Below are positions 1 to 9,021 of a stretch of 64,000 bases of DNA, piece by piece. The position numbers were made by a program, and so were the translations under genes. The stretch comes from Streptomyces coacervatus (GTDB taxonomy: Bacteria > Actinomycetota > Actinomycetes > Streptomycetales > Streptomycetaceae), in assembly GCF_029223485.1 (NCBI RefSeq), contig NZ_JARHTP010000017.1:124001-188000 (forward strand). Direction: 5' to 3'. Below the pieces are notes generated by a model. That model ran no database searches, had not been told where the DNA came from, and saw only the letters and a program-made list of their open reading frames with translations. Positions within the stretch are counted from its first letter, which is position 1; each line of letters starts with the position of its first letter.

Positions 1-784
1 CACCGGTCATGCGCTGAAGGGCCGCATGGACGGCATCCTCCTGGCTGCACCCTCTCGCCCGGCTGATCACCGTGATGATGTTGTGGGGATCGTTGACGGC
101 CCGCTCCTTGGCGAGGGAGTGCAGGTCGTTGCAGCACGCGCAGTAGTCGGCGACAGCGATGATGCACGCCTGGTACGGGGCAGAGCAGTAGAGATGCTGC
201 GGGAGTTCGGTCCGGGAGGCGAGCTCAATCAGGTCCGCCCACACGAACATGCCAACCGAGCGGCGCCGCATGTCGAGGAAGTCCTCGATGGTCTCGATGT
301 GTCCGATTCTCCGGTTGGTGAACTCCCGGTCGTTGACGTCGATCACGTCGGTCCAGTGCTGTGTGTAGCGCTGCCACCAGGCGTCCGAGAAGTGGCGGCG
401 CGTGCGCACCAGAAGGTCGGCGAACGCACGCGGGGTGGGATGAGCCGTGGCCAGCGCTCCGGCTGGATCGCGAAGACACGCGCGCAACTGGGCAGCCTGC
501 TGCTGCCACTCGGCTTCCCGTCCCTCCACGGCGAACTTGTTGACCTGGTCGTCCCAGATGAAATACCAGGAGCACAGGTCCGCCATGATCTGTGCGCCTT
601 CGCGTGTGGCGTCGAAGGAGTACAGCGTCGCCAGGTCCGGGTAGGCGAGCTGGTCGAAATTCTCGGCCACCTGCGGCGACATCATCCTCATCGCCTCTGT
701 CCAGACCCTTGTCTGGGCGCAGATGCTGCGCGCCTGTGGATGGGTCCTGCCGGTGAACGGGATGGCAACGCGTCCGACGCTCAT
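1..784 (-). CDS. Terpene synthase, N-terminal part (runs off left edge)
   Basis: Class I terpene cyclase, which would ionise a prenyl diphosphate and cyclise it. The frame is open from ATG 784 to the window edge (261 codons), about three quarters of the usual 320-350 residues. The Mg-binding NSE triad is visible as N219, S223 and E227 in NDLHSLAKE. The aspartate-rich motif reads WDDQVNK at 77-83 and lacks the usual third acidic residue. The start has a purine-rich ribosome site (GAGAGGAAAG) just upstream. It lies downstream of, and in the same direction as, two tyrosine recombinases, so it may be a passenger gene. The cyclised product cannot be told from the sequence. Confidence 0.88.
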   Translation of the reverse strand, partial: MSVGRVAIPFTGRTHPQARSICAQTRVWTEAMRMMSPQVAENFDQLAYPDLATLYSFDATREGAQIMADLCSWYFIWDDQVNKFAVEGREAEWQQQAAQLRACLRDPAGALATAHPTPRAFADLLVRTRRHFSDAWWQRYTQHWTDVIDVNDREFTNRRIGHIETIEDFLDMRRRSVGMFVWADLIELASRTELPQHLYCSAPYQACIIAVADYCACCNDLHSLAKERAVNDPHNIITVISRARGCSQEDAVHAALQRMTG

Positions 785-1317
785 TGTTCTTTCCTCTCGC
801 GCGGGCCATGGAGTCGGCTGTTTTTCTCGCCGGACACGTCCAGGAAACGGCAGCCACAATGAGGCCAACCGCTCCCGCGCATGGGCCTCATCATGACGCG
901 CACCAGCCGTTTGTCACAGGGGTGTAGGGCCGGCGCGTGATGTGAGATCGGCACCGGAATTTGCGCCTGGCGCACGCGGGCCCGGGGTCCTCACAAACGA
1001 CCGAAAGCGCAGGTCGGCACGCACCAGGTGCACGACCCGCGCAGAGAAGGGCGTATGCGTCATCCAGCGCTGAACGAAGCGGCCAACACCTTCGGCTGAG
1101 CTCGATGATCAGAGGTCTCTACACAGTCACTAATGCGACCTCGACTTGACCTGGTGAGAAGGCCGTCGCGCGAGGAACTGCCGAGGGAGCCATCCGAGAG
1201 ACGTTGCGGCAGGTGTTCGGGGAGCTCTGCAGGGGCTAAGACTCGAGGTGGCCTGCAGTGATGCGGGCCACCCCGTCGGCGCGCTCGCTGGTTCTCAGCC
1301 TTCGCGAAGCGGCCTCG
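785..1317. other. Intergenic region upstream of the terpene synthase
   Basis: This 533-base gap separates the terpene synthase start from the end of the large recombinase gene. Both strands were read for the missing end of tadA (which should begin TVHAN) and for a small tnpC-type gene. Neither was found. It presumably holds the terpene synthase promoter and possibly the recombinase terminator. Nothing else was recognised. Confidence 0.5.
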
Positions 1318-3786
1318 TCATGTGCCCTCGGCGGTCCGGACTGTCAGTTGGCTGAGTGTCGGAATCCCGAGGAACACCGACGAGTTCTGTCGGGCCAGGC
1401 GGGCATCCAACAGGGCGATCTTCTCCTCTGCGGCGGCGAGGCTGACCGAGAGGCCTTCGACCTCACCGAGCCATCCCTCGGTTTGCGCTTCAGTGATTCT
1501 GTCCTCGAGGTTCTGCCGGATCTCTTCCAGCCGGCCGCGGTCTTCCGACCCGACGATGAGGACGGGGCATCGAACGCATGCGTGCTCGTGGGCGCAATCT
1601 GTCCCGTAAGCGCGGCCACACTGCCCGAGGGCGAGCTTCCGACGCTCGAAGTGACCGAGGAACTCTTCCCATTCCTCGGGACTCACCGACCGGTACTCTT
1701 CCGAGGGCCTGAGCGTGCGGCGGCGGGCGATGAACGCCCGATGCGCCTCGATTGCCTCCGCCGGATAGATAGCCGCGTAACCCATCGTGGTGTTGATGTT
1801 GCGGTGACCTGCAATGACTTGCGCGATGTGGGGCGGGAGGCCGTTCATGATGGCGTCGGTGATGAAGATGCGGCGGAAGTCGTGGGGCTGGAACTGCAGC
1901 GGCCGCCCGCTGCTGTCGACGAGGCCTGACGCGGCGAGCGTGTCGTTCAGCGCCCGCCGGATGCTGCTGATCGAGATGTGCCGGTTCTCGCCAGACACCT
2001 GCCACTGGTAGAGAACCGGCATGGGAGGGTTCCAGATCCGCTCGTTGGAGTCGTAGGTTCCAACGGACGGCACCGTGCCGTCGGCTCCGCGGACACGTTG
2101 GATCACCGCGCTGAGGACGTCTGCCAGTTCCGGGTTGATCAGCAGGAGTCGCTCCTGGTCCGTTTTGGACGGGGCGATCTGCAGCAGCGGGACGACATCG
2201 CCTGTCGTGGGCAATTTGTAGCTGATGATGCTGTGGTGCCCGAGCTCAAGGAGTTCCTCGATGCGGATGCCGGTGTGCCTCAGGATCTCGATGGTGGCCC
2301 AGGCGAAGAACGCGTGCTTCTCCTCGGTGCGGAGGCTGCGCACCTTGCCGTCGGCGTTGAAGACCTTCCCCGGCTTGCCGTCGACTCGCGTCGTTGTCTT
2401 GGGCAGCGTGAACGTCTCGCCCAGGACGGTGACTTGGGAACCGAGCGGGGCACTCTCGACTGCTTCGAGGCGGACCCTGGCCTCCTTCAGGCGCCGGTTC
2501 GCCGCGCGGATCAGGGCCGGCAGAACCGGCAGCCGCTCTCTCGTGCGCTGGTCGGTCCTGGCCTTCTGCTCGCGCTCGACCTTCTTGACCGTGCAGTCGG
2601 CCTCGCTGATCGGGTTGGGAGCCGCCCACGGCCCCCAGCGTTCCGGCTCCTCCAGCGCCCAGGCGGCGATGTCCAGGTAGAACGCCCGCACCAGCATCTT
2701 CGTGGACGCCGCGCTCGTGCGGGGTGCCAGCTCCTTCGTGAGCGATCCGTCGATCTGGCGCCGGTGAACGGTCTTCACCGCGATGCGGGCTTTCCAGCCC
2801 TCTGCGACCTCGGGCGCCAGCCGGAGGCTGTCGATGCCCGGGTGGTGCCGTTCGAGGTCCGCCCAGAACAGTCTCGCGAGAGCGGACGACATGTTCTTCA
2901 GGGAGTTGTAGTCGAGGCTCGGCTGTCGTTCCTTGAGGTAGTCGACGATCAGGTCGCGAACCGGCTTGCACTGCAGGTCGTATCGGTCAACGAGGTCTTC
3001 CGGGCTGACCTGCCCTGTTCGGGCGCCCAAGTGGTGGAAGGTCCCGGGAGCGTGAGCGGGGAAGTTGCCGCGGTCCCTGAGCCAGACGTATGCCAGGCGG
3101 ATGCCGCTGTGGACCGAACGTCCCGTCACGGGATAGAAGGACAGCAAGTCCCCGACGGTGATGTCCTTGAGGCGTCCGCCGTAGGCGGCGATGATCCGTG
3201 CCAGCGTGTGGACGGCTCGATCGCCCACGTTCGAGGTCCACTCGCTCTCGGGCATGGACGCCCTCAGCTCCTCGAACCCTTCGGGGTCACGCGTGCGGAT
3301 GATCTCGGCCGGCAGGTATCGAGAGGAGTTGCCCGCGAGCCAGCGAGGGCTGGGCCGGATGACGTCTGCGCAGGTCAGTGTGAGCACTCCGGCGGCGAGG
3401 TAACCCAGGCTGGTCTTCTTGGCGCTGACTTGCCCGGTGGCGTTGAGCCAGTCCTGGGGAGCCGAGGCCCAGTCGGCATAGGTGGTGGCCGGGCTCGCGT
3501 TCCACCGCTCCTGCCAGGTGTCTCCCGGGAAGGTCTCAAGCCAGTCCAGCATGTGCTGGCAGCCAGTCCTGCGCGCGTACTGGGTGAGTTCCCGGGCAGC
3601 GTTCAGCGGGGGATGCTCGATGCGCGCCATAACCTCCCTGAGGGAGGCGCTGGTGGCCGGCCAGTCGGTGATCCGTGGCCGGGGCGGGAAGGACCGGATG
3701 ACGTTCGCGGCGTCCCGTCCGCGAAGCGGTCTCGCACTCGTGGGGCCCGCGGCGACCGGCGAGGAGAACAGCAGGTCAGTCGTCAT
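1318..3786 (-). CDS. Tyrosine recombinase, Tn554 TnpB-like
   Basis: 822-residue site-specific recombinase that would cut and rejoin DNA through a tyrosine. The catalytic region is in the C-terminal half: arginine in HTGIRIEEL, HDFRR, AGHRN, and the nucleophile in the TTMGYAAIYP segment. After it comes a cysteine-rich patch (CGRAYGTDCAHEHACVRCP) and a helical tail, the usual end of TnpB-type proteins. Its ATG overlaps the TGA of the partner recombinase by one base (TGATG), so the two are translationally coupled. The N-terminal ~450 residues are long for the family and hold no motif I recognise. No third recombinase or tnpC-like gene is visible. Confidence 0.85.
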   Translation of the reverse strand: MTTDLLFSSPVAAGPTSARPLRGRDAANVIRSFPPRPRITDWPATSASLREVMARIEHPPLNAARELTQYARRTGCQHMLDWLETFPGDTWQERWNASPATTYADWASAPQDWLNATGQVSAKKTSLGYLAAGVLTLTCADVIRPSPRWLAGNSSRYLPAEIIRTRDPEGFEELRASMPESEWTSNVGDRAVHTLARIIAAYGGRLKDITVGDLLSFYPVTGRSVHSGIRLAYVWLRDRGNFPAHAPGTFHHLGARTGQVSPEDLVDRYDLQCKPVRDLIVDYLKERQPSLDYNSLKNMSSALARLFWADLERHHPGIDSLRLAPEVAEGWKARIAVKTVHRRQIDGSLTKELAPRTSAASTKMLVRAFYLDIAAWALEEPERWGPWAAPNPISEADCTVKKVEREQKARTDQRTRERLPVLPALIRAANRRLKEARVRLEAVESAPLGSQVTVLGETFTLPKTTTRVDGKPGKVFNADGKVRSLRTEEKHAFFAWATIEILRHTGIRIEELLELGHHSIISYKLPTTGDVVPLLQIAPSKTDQERLLLINPELADVLSAVIQRVRGADGTVPSVGTYDSNERIWNPPMPVLYQWQVSGENRHISISSIRRALNDTLAASGLVDSSGRPLQFQPHDFRRIFITDAIMNGLPPHIAQVIAGHRNINTTMGYAAIYPAEAIEAHRAFIARRRTLRPSEEYRSVSPEEWEEFLGHFERRKLALGQCGRAYGTDCAHEHACVRCPVLIVGSEDRGRLEEIRQNLEDRITEAQTEGWLGEVEGLSVSLAAAEEKIALLDARLARQNSSVFLGIPTLSQLTVRTAEGT

Positions 3787-5072
3787 CAGAACCCGCCCCC
3801 GAACAGGACGTTCAGCGACGCGGGGTTGTACTCGGGGTCCCGACGGACCGGCTGGGTCTTGCGCCGCTGTTCCATCCGGGCGTGGTGGGCGAGCCCGGCC
3901 GCGATGACGTCATCCCTGCCAGGCCGGTTGTAGATATCCAAGGTCGCCAAGTGCTTGTGGCCGAGGATGTGCTGGACATAGACGGGCGGCATGTCAGGGT
4001 CGTCGAGCATCATGAACGAAGCGGTGTGCCGCAGATCGTGAAGGGTCCAGTTGGCGCCCAGGAGGTCGTTCGCGCGGTTGAACATCATGCGGGCCGCGTC
4101 GTACTCCAACGGCCGCCAGGGACGCCGTAGCGTCCACCACAGCGGATGCCGACGGCCTCGCGGAACTCCCTTCTTCCAGGCTTCTTCCTGGTAGAGCCGA
4201 AGCCATACGAACGCATCGGGAGTCGCGGGCAGTTCTTGGTAATCGCGCGTGCCTTTGCGGGTCACGCCGATGGTCTGCTGGCCAACGATCGCGCCGCCCT
4301 GTGTGGCGGTGAGGAGTTCTTCGGCGCGGGCGCCCGTAGCGACCCAGAAGGCCAGCAGAGCGCGGTCCCGGTGCGAGCGGAGGCCCGCGAAGACCTCGGT
4401 GTACTTCTCCTCGGGGATACGGCGTGGGATCTCCTGCGGCACCGTGGGCCGGTAGAGACCAGTGCGCTCCTTCTTGTGGTCGTCCTCGGGATTGCGGTGG
4501 GCATTGGCGCGTGCCGAACGCCGGTTGCGGACGAGAGGGAAGGGGTTGACCAGCAGCGACCCGCTGTTGCGGTCCAGGTGGAAGTCGTAGAACGACCGGA
4601 GCACGGTCTCGCAGTGCGCCCGGGTTCGCGGAGCGTACTTCCGGCCGATGGAGGGCTTTCCGGTCACTGGGTTTGGTGACCCTGGTGCGGGCCTGCCGAC
4701 TCGGGAAGGCCGGGGGATGTCGGCGGGGTCCTTGTCGCGGTGACGCCAGTGGACGCGTACCGGCTTGTCCCCAAGCTTCATCCACAACATGAAGTCCCGG
4801 GCATCCTCACGTGTCGCGCGGTCCCACTCGATCCCCAAGGCCCACAGGAAGCGCCACCAGCGGAGCAGATCCATCCCGTACGACCGCGGCGTCAGCACCG
4901 AACTGTCCGCGGCCATCAGGTCCTTGAAGTACACCGCGGCCGGCTCGACCGGCCTCCCGAACGAATCAAGGAGCTGTACGGGCTCCCAGGGGTCATCCGT
5001 CTCGAGTAACTGGCCTGTCTCGGGCAGCACAAAGCTCTTCATGTCCCTTCCGGGACGTTGTTCACCAGGCAT
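3786..5072 (-). CDS. Tyrosine recombinase, Tn554 TnpA-like
   Basis: 428-residue site-specific recombinase, first gene of the recombinase pair. The catalytic domain shows the arginine in VATGARAEEL, HDLRH, GHKH and the nucleophile tyrosine in LDIYNRPG near residue 384. An N-terminal SAM-like core-binding region precedes it. A second ATG at 5042 has a better ribosome site (GGAAGG a few bases upstream) and would shorten the protein by 10 residues. It starts about 40 bases from the point where the tadA reading frame is broken, so it reads out of the element end towards the terpene synthase. Confidence 0.85.
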   Translation of the reverse strand: MPGEQRPGRDMKSFVLPETGQLLETDDPWEPVQLLDSFGRPVEPAAVYFKDLMAADSSVLTPRSYGMDLLRWWRFLWALGIEWDRATREDARDFMLWMKLGDKPVRVHWRHRDKDPADIPRPSRVGRPAPGSPNPVTGKPSIGRKYAPRTRAHCETVLRSFYDFHLDRNSGSLLVNPFPLVRNRRSARANAHRNPEDDHKKERTGLYRPTVPQEIPRRIPEEKYTEVFAGLRSHRDRALLAFWVATGARAEELLTATQGGAIVGQQTIGVTRKGTRDYQELPATPDAFVWLRLYQEEAWKKGVPRGRRHPLWWTLRRPWRPLEYDAARMMFNRANDLLGANWTLHDLRHTASFMMLDDPDMPPVYVQHILGHKHLATLDIYNRPGRDDVIAAGLAHHARMEQRRKTQPVRRDPEYNPASLNVLFGGGF

Positions 5073-5114
5073 GCCGGGAAGCTAGCAGAAACCCCAACTG
5101 ACCTGCGAAAACAC

Positions 5115-6113
5115 CTAAGTTAGTTCGGTCAACACGCCGCAGCCGCCTTCGTGGCCGGTGTTCAACGCGGCCAGCAGATGCACCACTTCGGGCCCGCGCA
5201 CCTCGCCCACGACCAGCCGGTCCGGCCGCATCCGCAGCGCCTGCCGCACCAGGTCCTGGAGCGTGACGAGTCCCGCGCCCTCCTGGTTGGCGGGTCTGGT
5301 CTCCAGCCGTACTACGTGCGGATGGTCCGGCCGCAGCTCCGCCGAGTCCTCGGCCAGCACAATCCGCTCACCGCGCCCGACCAGCCCCAGCAACGCGCTC
5401 AGCAGCGTCGTCTTGCCACTGCCGGTCCCGCCACTGACGACGAACGACAGCCGCGCCTCGATCAGCGCCCGCAGCACGCGGTCCCCGCCCGGCGGCACCG
5501 TGCCCGCCGCGACCAGTTCGTCGAGCGTGAAGGCCCGAGGCCGTACGACGCGCAGCGACAGGCATGTACACCCCACGGCCACCGGAGGCAGCACCGCATG
5601 CAGCCGCGTCCCGTCGGGCAGCCGGGCGTCGGCCCACGGCCGCGCGTCGTCGAGCCGGCGTCCGGCCACCGCGGCCAGGCGCTGCGCGAGACGTCGTACG
5701 GCGGCCGCGTCCGGGAAGGAGACCGACGTCAGCTCCAGCCCGCCGCCCCGGTCGACCCAGACCCGGTCCGGAGCGGACACCAGCACATCGGTCACCGACG
5801 GATCGGCGAGCAGCGGTTCCAGCGGCCCGCTGCCGACCAGTTCGGACCGCAACTGCTCGGCCGCACCGAGGACTTCGGCGTCCCCCAGGACCCGCCCCTG
5901 CTCCCGCAGGGCCTGCGCCACGCGCGCGGGTGTCGGCTCGGCCCCGCTCTCGACCAGCCACTGCCGTACGCCGTCCAGGAGCCCGGAGAGCAGTTGGGGA
6001 GCAACGGCCGAGGATGCCGGACCGCCACCGGACCGCCACCCCGCCCTGGAAGGCCCCCGCATCGAGGCGATCACCGAGCCGCCCAGCCCTTCGCCTCCCG
6101 CATACGTACTCAT
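5115..6113 (-). pseudogene. tadA: TadA/CpaF secretion ATPase, truncated 3' end
   Basis: ATPase of the Tad (tight adherence) pilus system, a type II/IV secretion-type hexamer on the inner face of the membrane. Walker A is GGTGSGKTT, the Asp box region VLAEDSAEL and Walker B-like VVGEVRGPEV follow. The frame then reads NTGHEGGCGVLTELT and stops, where the family continues with TVHAN and roughly 100 more residues. The gene is 332 codons here. The ATG overlaps the ssd stop (ATGA). The lost part holds conserved ATPase residues, so the product is probably inactive. No tadB or tadC follows in this window. Confidence 0.85.
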
Positions 6114-7237
6114 GCGCTCCCCGCCTCCGTCAGCGCCCGCTCCCAGAACTCCTTGCAGAAGCGCGCCAGGGGCCCGCGGCCGTCGGCGGCGGGCGGCATC
6201 CTGCCCTCCCCCGGGCGCAACAGCCCCGACTCCACGGGCAGCTCGCCGGCCAGGGGCAGTCCGAGCAGCCGCGCCACCTCGCGGTCGTCGAGTCCGGGCG
6301 CATACGGCCCTCGTACCGCGACCCGCAGGTCGCGCAGGACCATGCCGACGGCGGACGCCACCCGGCCGGCCGCAGCGACGGCGCGCAGCTCGCCGGGGGC
6401 CACCAGAAGGCCGAGATCGAGCTGGGCGAGGGCCTCGGCGACTCCGTCGTCGATGCGGCGCGGCAGGTCGACGACCACGGTGCCGCCCCGCCGCCTGGCC
6501 GCCGCGAGTACCGCCCGAACGGCCTGGGCCGGGACGGCGATGCGGTCGCCGCGGTCCCAGCTGAGCACCCGCAGGGAGTGGAGCTGCGGCAGCGACTCCT
6601 CCAGGGCGCCGCCGCCGACCCGCCCGCGGGAGGCGGCGAAGGCGGGCCAGCGCAGTCCCTCGGCGCTCTCGCCGCCGAGCAGTACATCCAGTCCGCCGCC
6701 CAGTGGATCGGCGTCCACGAGCAGGGTGCGCAGCCCCTCGCGCGCGGAGGTGACGGCGAGGGCGCACGCGAGCGTGGACGCTCCGGCCCCGCCGCGTCCC
6801 CCGATGACGCCCACCGTGAGAGCGGGCCTGCCCACGCCCTCGGCCACATCGGCGATGCGGTCGACCAGCCACTGTTCGCCGTCCGGGAGCATCAGGACGT
6901 GGTCGGCGCCGATCTCGACGGCCCGGCGCCAGACCCCGGAGTCGTCCTGGTCGCGGCCGACCAGCACCACTCCTCGTCTGCGTGCGGCCCCGCGCACCCG
7001 CCGCACGGCGTCGTCGCCGACCAGGACGAGCGGTGCGGCCTCCCAGCCGCCCGCGCGCTCCGGCACCGAGTGGTGGACCTCTGGTGTCGCTCCTGCCGCG
7101 GCGCACAGGCGCAGCAGGTCGTCGAGGAGTTCGACGTCCTCCGTGACGATCAGTGGTCCGGCCTGCCGCCCCGAGGCGGCGGGCGGCGGTTCGTGTGTGA
7201 CGGCTCCGGCCACGGTCTCCGTCCCCCTTCGCTGCAT
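6110..7237 (-). CDS. ssd: Septum-site/Tad localisation protein Ssd (CpaE/TadZ-like)
   Basis: MinD/ParA-type ATPase-fold protein that leads actinobacterial Tad operons and is linked to septum placement (family knowledge). The N-terminal third resembles a receiver-like domain. The deviant Walker A is IGGRGGAGASTLA near residue 140: it has the signature glycines but no GKT lysine. DADPLGGGLD and a VVVDLP segment follow. Start chosen at ATG 7237; a GTG at 7213 with GGAG upstream is an alternative. It is coupled to tadA by ATGA. The C-terminus is 375 residues from the chosen start, a normal size. Confidence 0.8.
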   Translation of the reverse strand: MQRRGTETVAGAVTHEPPPAASGRQAGPLIVTEDVELLDDLLRLCAAAGATPEVHHSVPERAGGWEAAPLVLVGDDAVRRVRGAARRRGVVLVGRDQDDSGVWRRAVEIGADHVLMLPDGEQWLVDRIADVAEGVGRPALTVGVIGGRGGAGASTLACALAVTSAREGLRTLLVDADPLGGGLDVLLGGESAEGLRWPAFAASRGRVGGGALEESLPQLHSLRVLSWDRGDRIAVPAQAVRAVLAAARRRGGTVVVDLPRRIDDGVAEALAQLDLGLLVAPGELRAVAAAGRVASAVGMVLRDLRVAVRGPYAPGLDDREVARLLGLPLAGELPVESGLLRPGEGRMPPAADGRGPLARFCKEFWERALTEAGSA

Positions 7238-7411
7238 CTCTCGCGCAGCCCCTGCGGCCCCGCGATTCCCAAACGTGTGAAGAACCGGCAACCGGCCCCC
7301 ATATGAACGGCCGATACGAACCGGCCAAACCCGCCCGACAAACCGGAACCGGCTCTGAACTCGGCGCGAGCGGGACGCGTTTGAATCACGGTGCAGCGAT
7401 CCCGGAAATCG

Positions 7412-7458
7412 TGTGGATCTTGGTCGATAACTGTGGACAAGTCGGCGGTTGTGAATAA
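7412..7458. promoter_or_regulatory. Cluster of DnaA-box-like sites upstream of ssd
   Basis: TGTGGACAA at 7432-7440 is the reverse complement of TTGTCCACA, the preferred Streptomyces DnaA box. TGTGAATAA at 7450-7458 is the reverse complement of TTATTCACA, which fits TTATNCACA. TGTGGATCT at 7412-7420 is a weaker match in the same orientation. The three sites lie 18-20 bases apart in one orientation, about 175 bases before the ssd start. Binding is inferred from sequence only. Confidence 0.4.
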
Positions 7459-7460
7459 CG

Positions 7461-7819
7461 CCGTCACCCATACCGGTGACCCCTGTACCAACCCGTGCAC
7501 GACTTCCACAGAGCAGCCCGACGGCTACACACAGTGACGGATCATGGGCATGCGGAAGAGACGGCCACGGCCGTCCAGTGACGGCCCTGCGGCCGCGCGA
7601 GAAAGAGGGAGAGGAGGAAAAACCCGCCCGGACATGCGACGACCCCCACCGGGGGGGAGAGTGGGGGTCGTCTCCACGGCCGACTCGGGGGGGGGAGGAG
7701 CCGGACCGGGTTAGCACGGTCGCGAACGATCCGTGACTTCCATGGTGTACCCGAGAGCCTTCCCAGGCAAACCCACGCGCCACACCTTACGCCGAATGGG
7801 CTGCGCCTATGCTCGGGGC
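7461..7819. other. Divergent intergenic region between ssd and the HAD gene
   Basis: Holds the outward promoters of ssd and the HAD hydrolase. It contains G-rich and C-rich runs near 7630-7700 but no gene I would call. A -10-like TATGCT at 7808-7813, seven bases before GTG 7820, suggests a leaderless HAD transcript. Confidence 0.45.
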
Positions 7820-8641
7820 GTGGAAAACCACTCCTCGCCCCGCACAGCGGCCTTCTTTGACCTGGACAAGACGGTCATTGCGAAGTCGAGCACGCTCACG
7901 TTCGGCAAGTCCTTCTACCAAGGCGGGCTGATCAACCGCAGGGCCGCCTTGCGTACCGCATATGCCCAGTTCGTCTTCCTCGTCGGCGGCATGGACCACG
8001 ACCAGATGGAGCGGACCCGCGAGTACCTGTCCGGGCTCGTCCGCGGCTGGAACGTCCAGCAGGTCAAGGAGATCGTCGCCGAGACACTGCACGACCTGAT
8101 CGACCCGATCATCTACGACGAGGCCGCCTCCCTCATCGAGGAGCACCACACCGCCGGCCGTGACGTCGTCATCGTGTCGACGTCGGGCGCGGAGGTGGTC
8201 GAGCCGATCGGCGAACTCCTCGGCGCCGACCGGGTCGTGGCGACCCGCATGGTCGTGGGCGACGACGGCTGCTTCACCGGCGAGGTGGAGTACTACGCAT
8301 ACGGCCCGACGAAGGCCGAGGCGATCAAGGAACTGGCCCAGTCCGAGGGATACGACCTCGAACGCTGTTACGCCTACAGCGACTCGGCGACCGATCTGCC
8401 GATGCTGCAGGAAGTCGGCCATCCGCACGCCGTGAACCCGGACCGCACACTGCGCCGCGAGGCACTCGCGCGCGGGTGGCCGATTCTCGATTTCCACCGG
8501 CCGGTACGGCTCAAACAGCGGATCCCGGCATTCTCCGTACCGCCCCGTCCGGCCCTCGTCGCGGTCGCGGCCATAGGCGCCGCGGCGGCCACCGCGGGCC
8601 TCGTCTGGTACGCCAGCCGCCGCCGGACGGCAGTCGCCTGA
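7820..8641 (+). CDS. HAD-IB family hydrolase (SerB-like)
   Basis: 273-residue phosphohydrolase of the haloacid dehalogenase superfamily, subfamily IB, which uses an aspartyl-phosphate intermediate. Motif I is FFDLDKT (D14, D16), motif II is VIVSTSG, and motif IV is SDSATDLPM. The C-terminus ends with a hydrophobic helix followed by arginines (ASRRRTAVA), so the protein is probably membrane-tethered. GTG 7820 is preferred over upstream starts because homology-like sequence begins there and a -10 box (TATGCT) sits just before it. Substrate unknown; members act on phosphoserine or phospholipid intermediates. Confidence 0.82.
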   Translation: MENHSSPRTAAFFDLDKTVIAKSSTLTFGKSFYQGGLINRRAALRTAYAQFVFLVGGMDHDQMERTREYLSGLVRGWNVQQVKEIVAETLHDLIDPIIYDEAASLIEEHHTAGRDVVIVSTSGAEVVEPIGELLGADRVVATRMVVGDDGCFTGEVEYYAYGPTKAEAIKELAQSEGYDLERCYAYSDSATDLPMLQEVGHPHAVNPDRTLRREALARGWPILDFHRPVRLKQRIPAFSVPPRPALVAVAAIGAAAATAGLVWYASRRRTAVA

Positions 8642-9021
8642 CCTGCCGATTCAGCGAAGCCAAGATCTCGTTCGACATATTGGCGCCCGTTTAAGCCCTA
8701 TTTGAGACTAAAAGTAAAGAAGTACAGCCGGGGGTTCCGCTTGCTTCGGACCTGGAGTACAAAGGGGTTAACGGCCCGCGAGACCAAGGACATCCGAAAG
8801 GATCACCTTAATAACGCATTTGGCCCCACGGACCGACGCATGAACACCGGGCACCCACGCGACGTCGACCCGTCGATTACGGGCCAGCCACACCAGGTGA
8901 CGGGCAGAGTTCCCGACCTGATGGGCAACATATCGAGGACGCTTGGTAACTGGGTGAGCATGCCAGCGGCGGTACGAATCCTCGTACCGCCGCAACCCTT
9001 TTCCAAAGCCCTCCGGGTTTT
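8642..9021. other. 380-base gap between converging genes
   Basis: The HAD gene and the Fic-like gene converge here. The first 250 bases are relatively A-rich (around 8700-8820) and carry no convincing reading frame. An antisense or independent small RNA ending at the strong hairpin at 8966-8993 is possible, because that hairpin is 325 bases past the HAD stop. No promoter could be assigned with confidence. Confidence 0.4.
8966..8993. terminator. Bidirectional hairpin terminator
   Basis: Perfect 11-bp stem, GCGGCGGTACG paired with CGTACCGCCGC, with a 6-base loop. It is followed on the plus strand by AACCCTTTT. It lies 28 bases past the stop of the Fic-like gene on the minus strand, so it can serve both strands. 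Confidence 0.75.

Larger units (their letters stand above)
1318..5114 (-). mobile_element. Recombinase cassette inserted in tadA
   Basis: Two coupled tyrosine recombinases adjoin a tadA frame that stops right after the conserved NTGHEGGCG motif. This fits insertion of a Tn554-type element, which normally moves without a target duplication. The right end is close to 5110-5131. The left end is not seen, because the rest of tadA is absent between here and base 1. The terpene synthase may therefore lie inside the element. The boundaries given are only the recombinase genes plus the right flank. Confidence 0.55.

Noticed and set aside
26..862. Plus-strand frame over the left edge
   Set aside because: It is the antisense shadow of the terpene synthase, whose motifs are clear on the minus strand.
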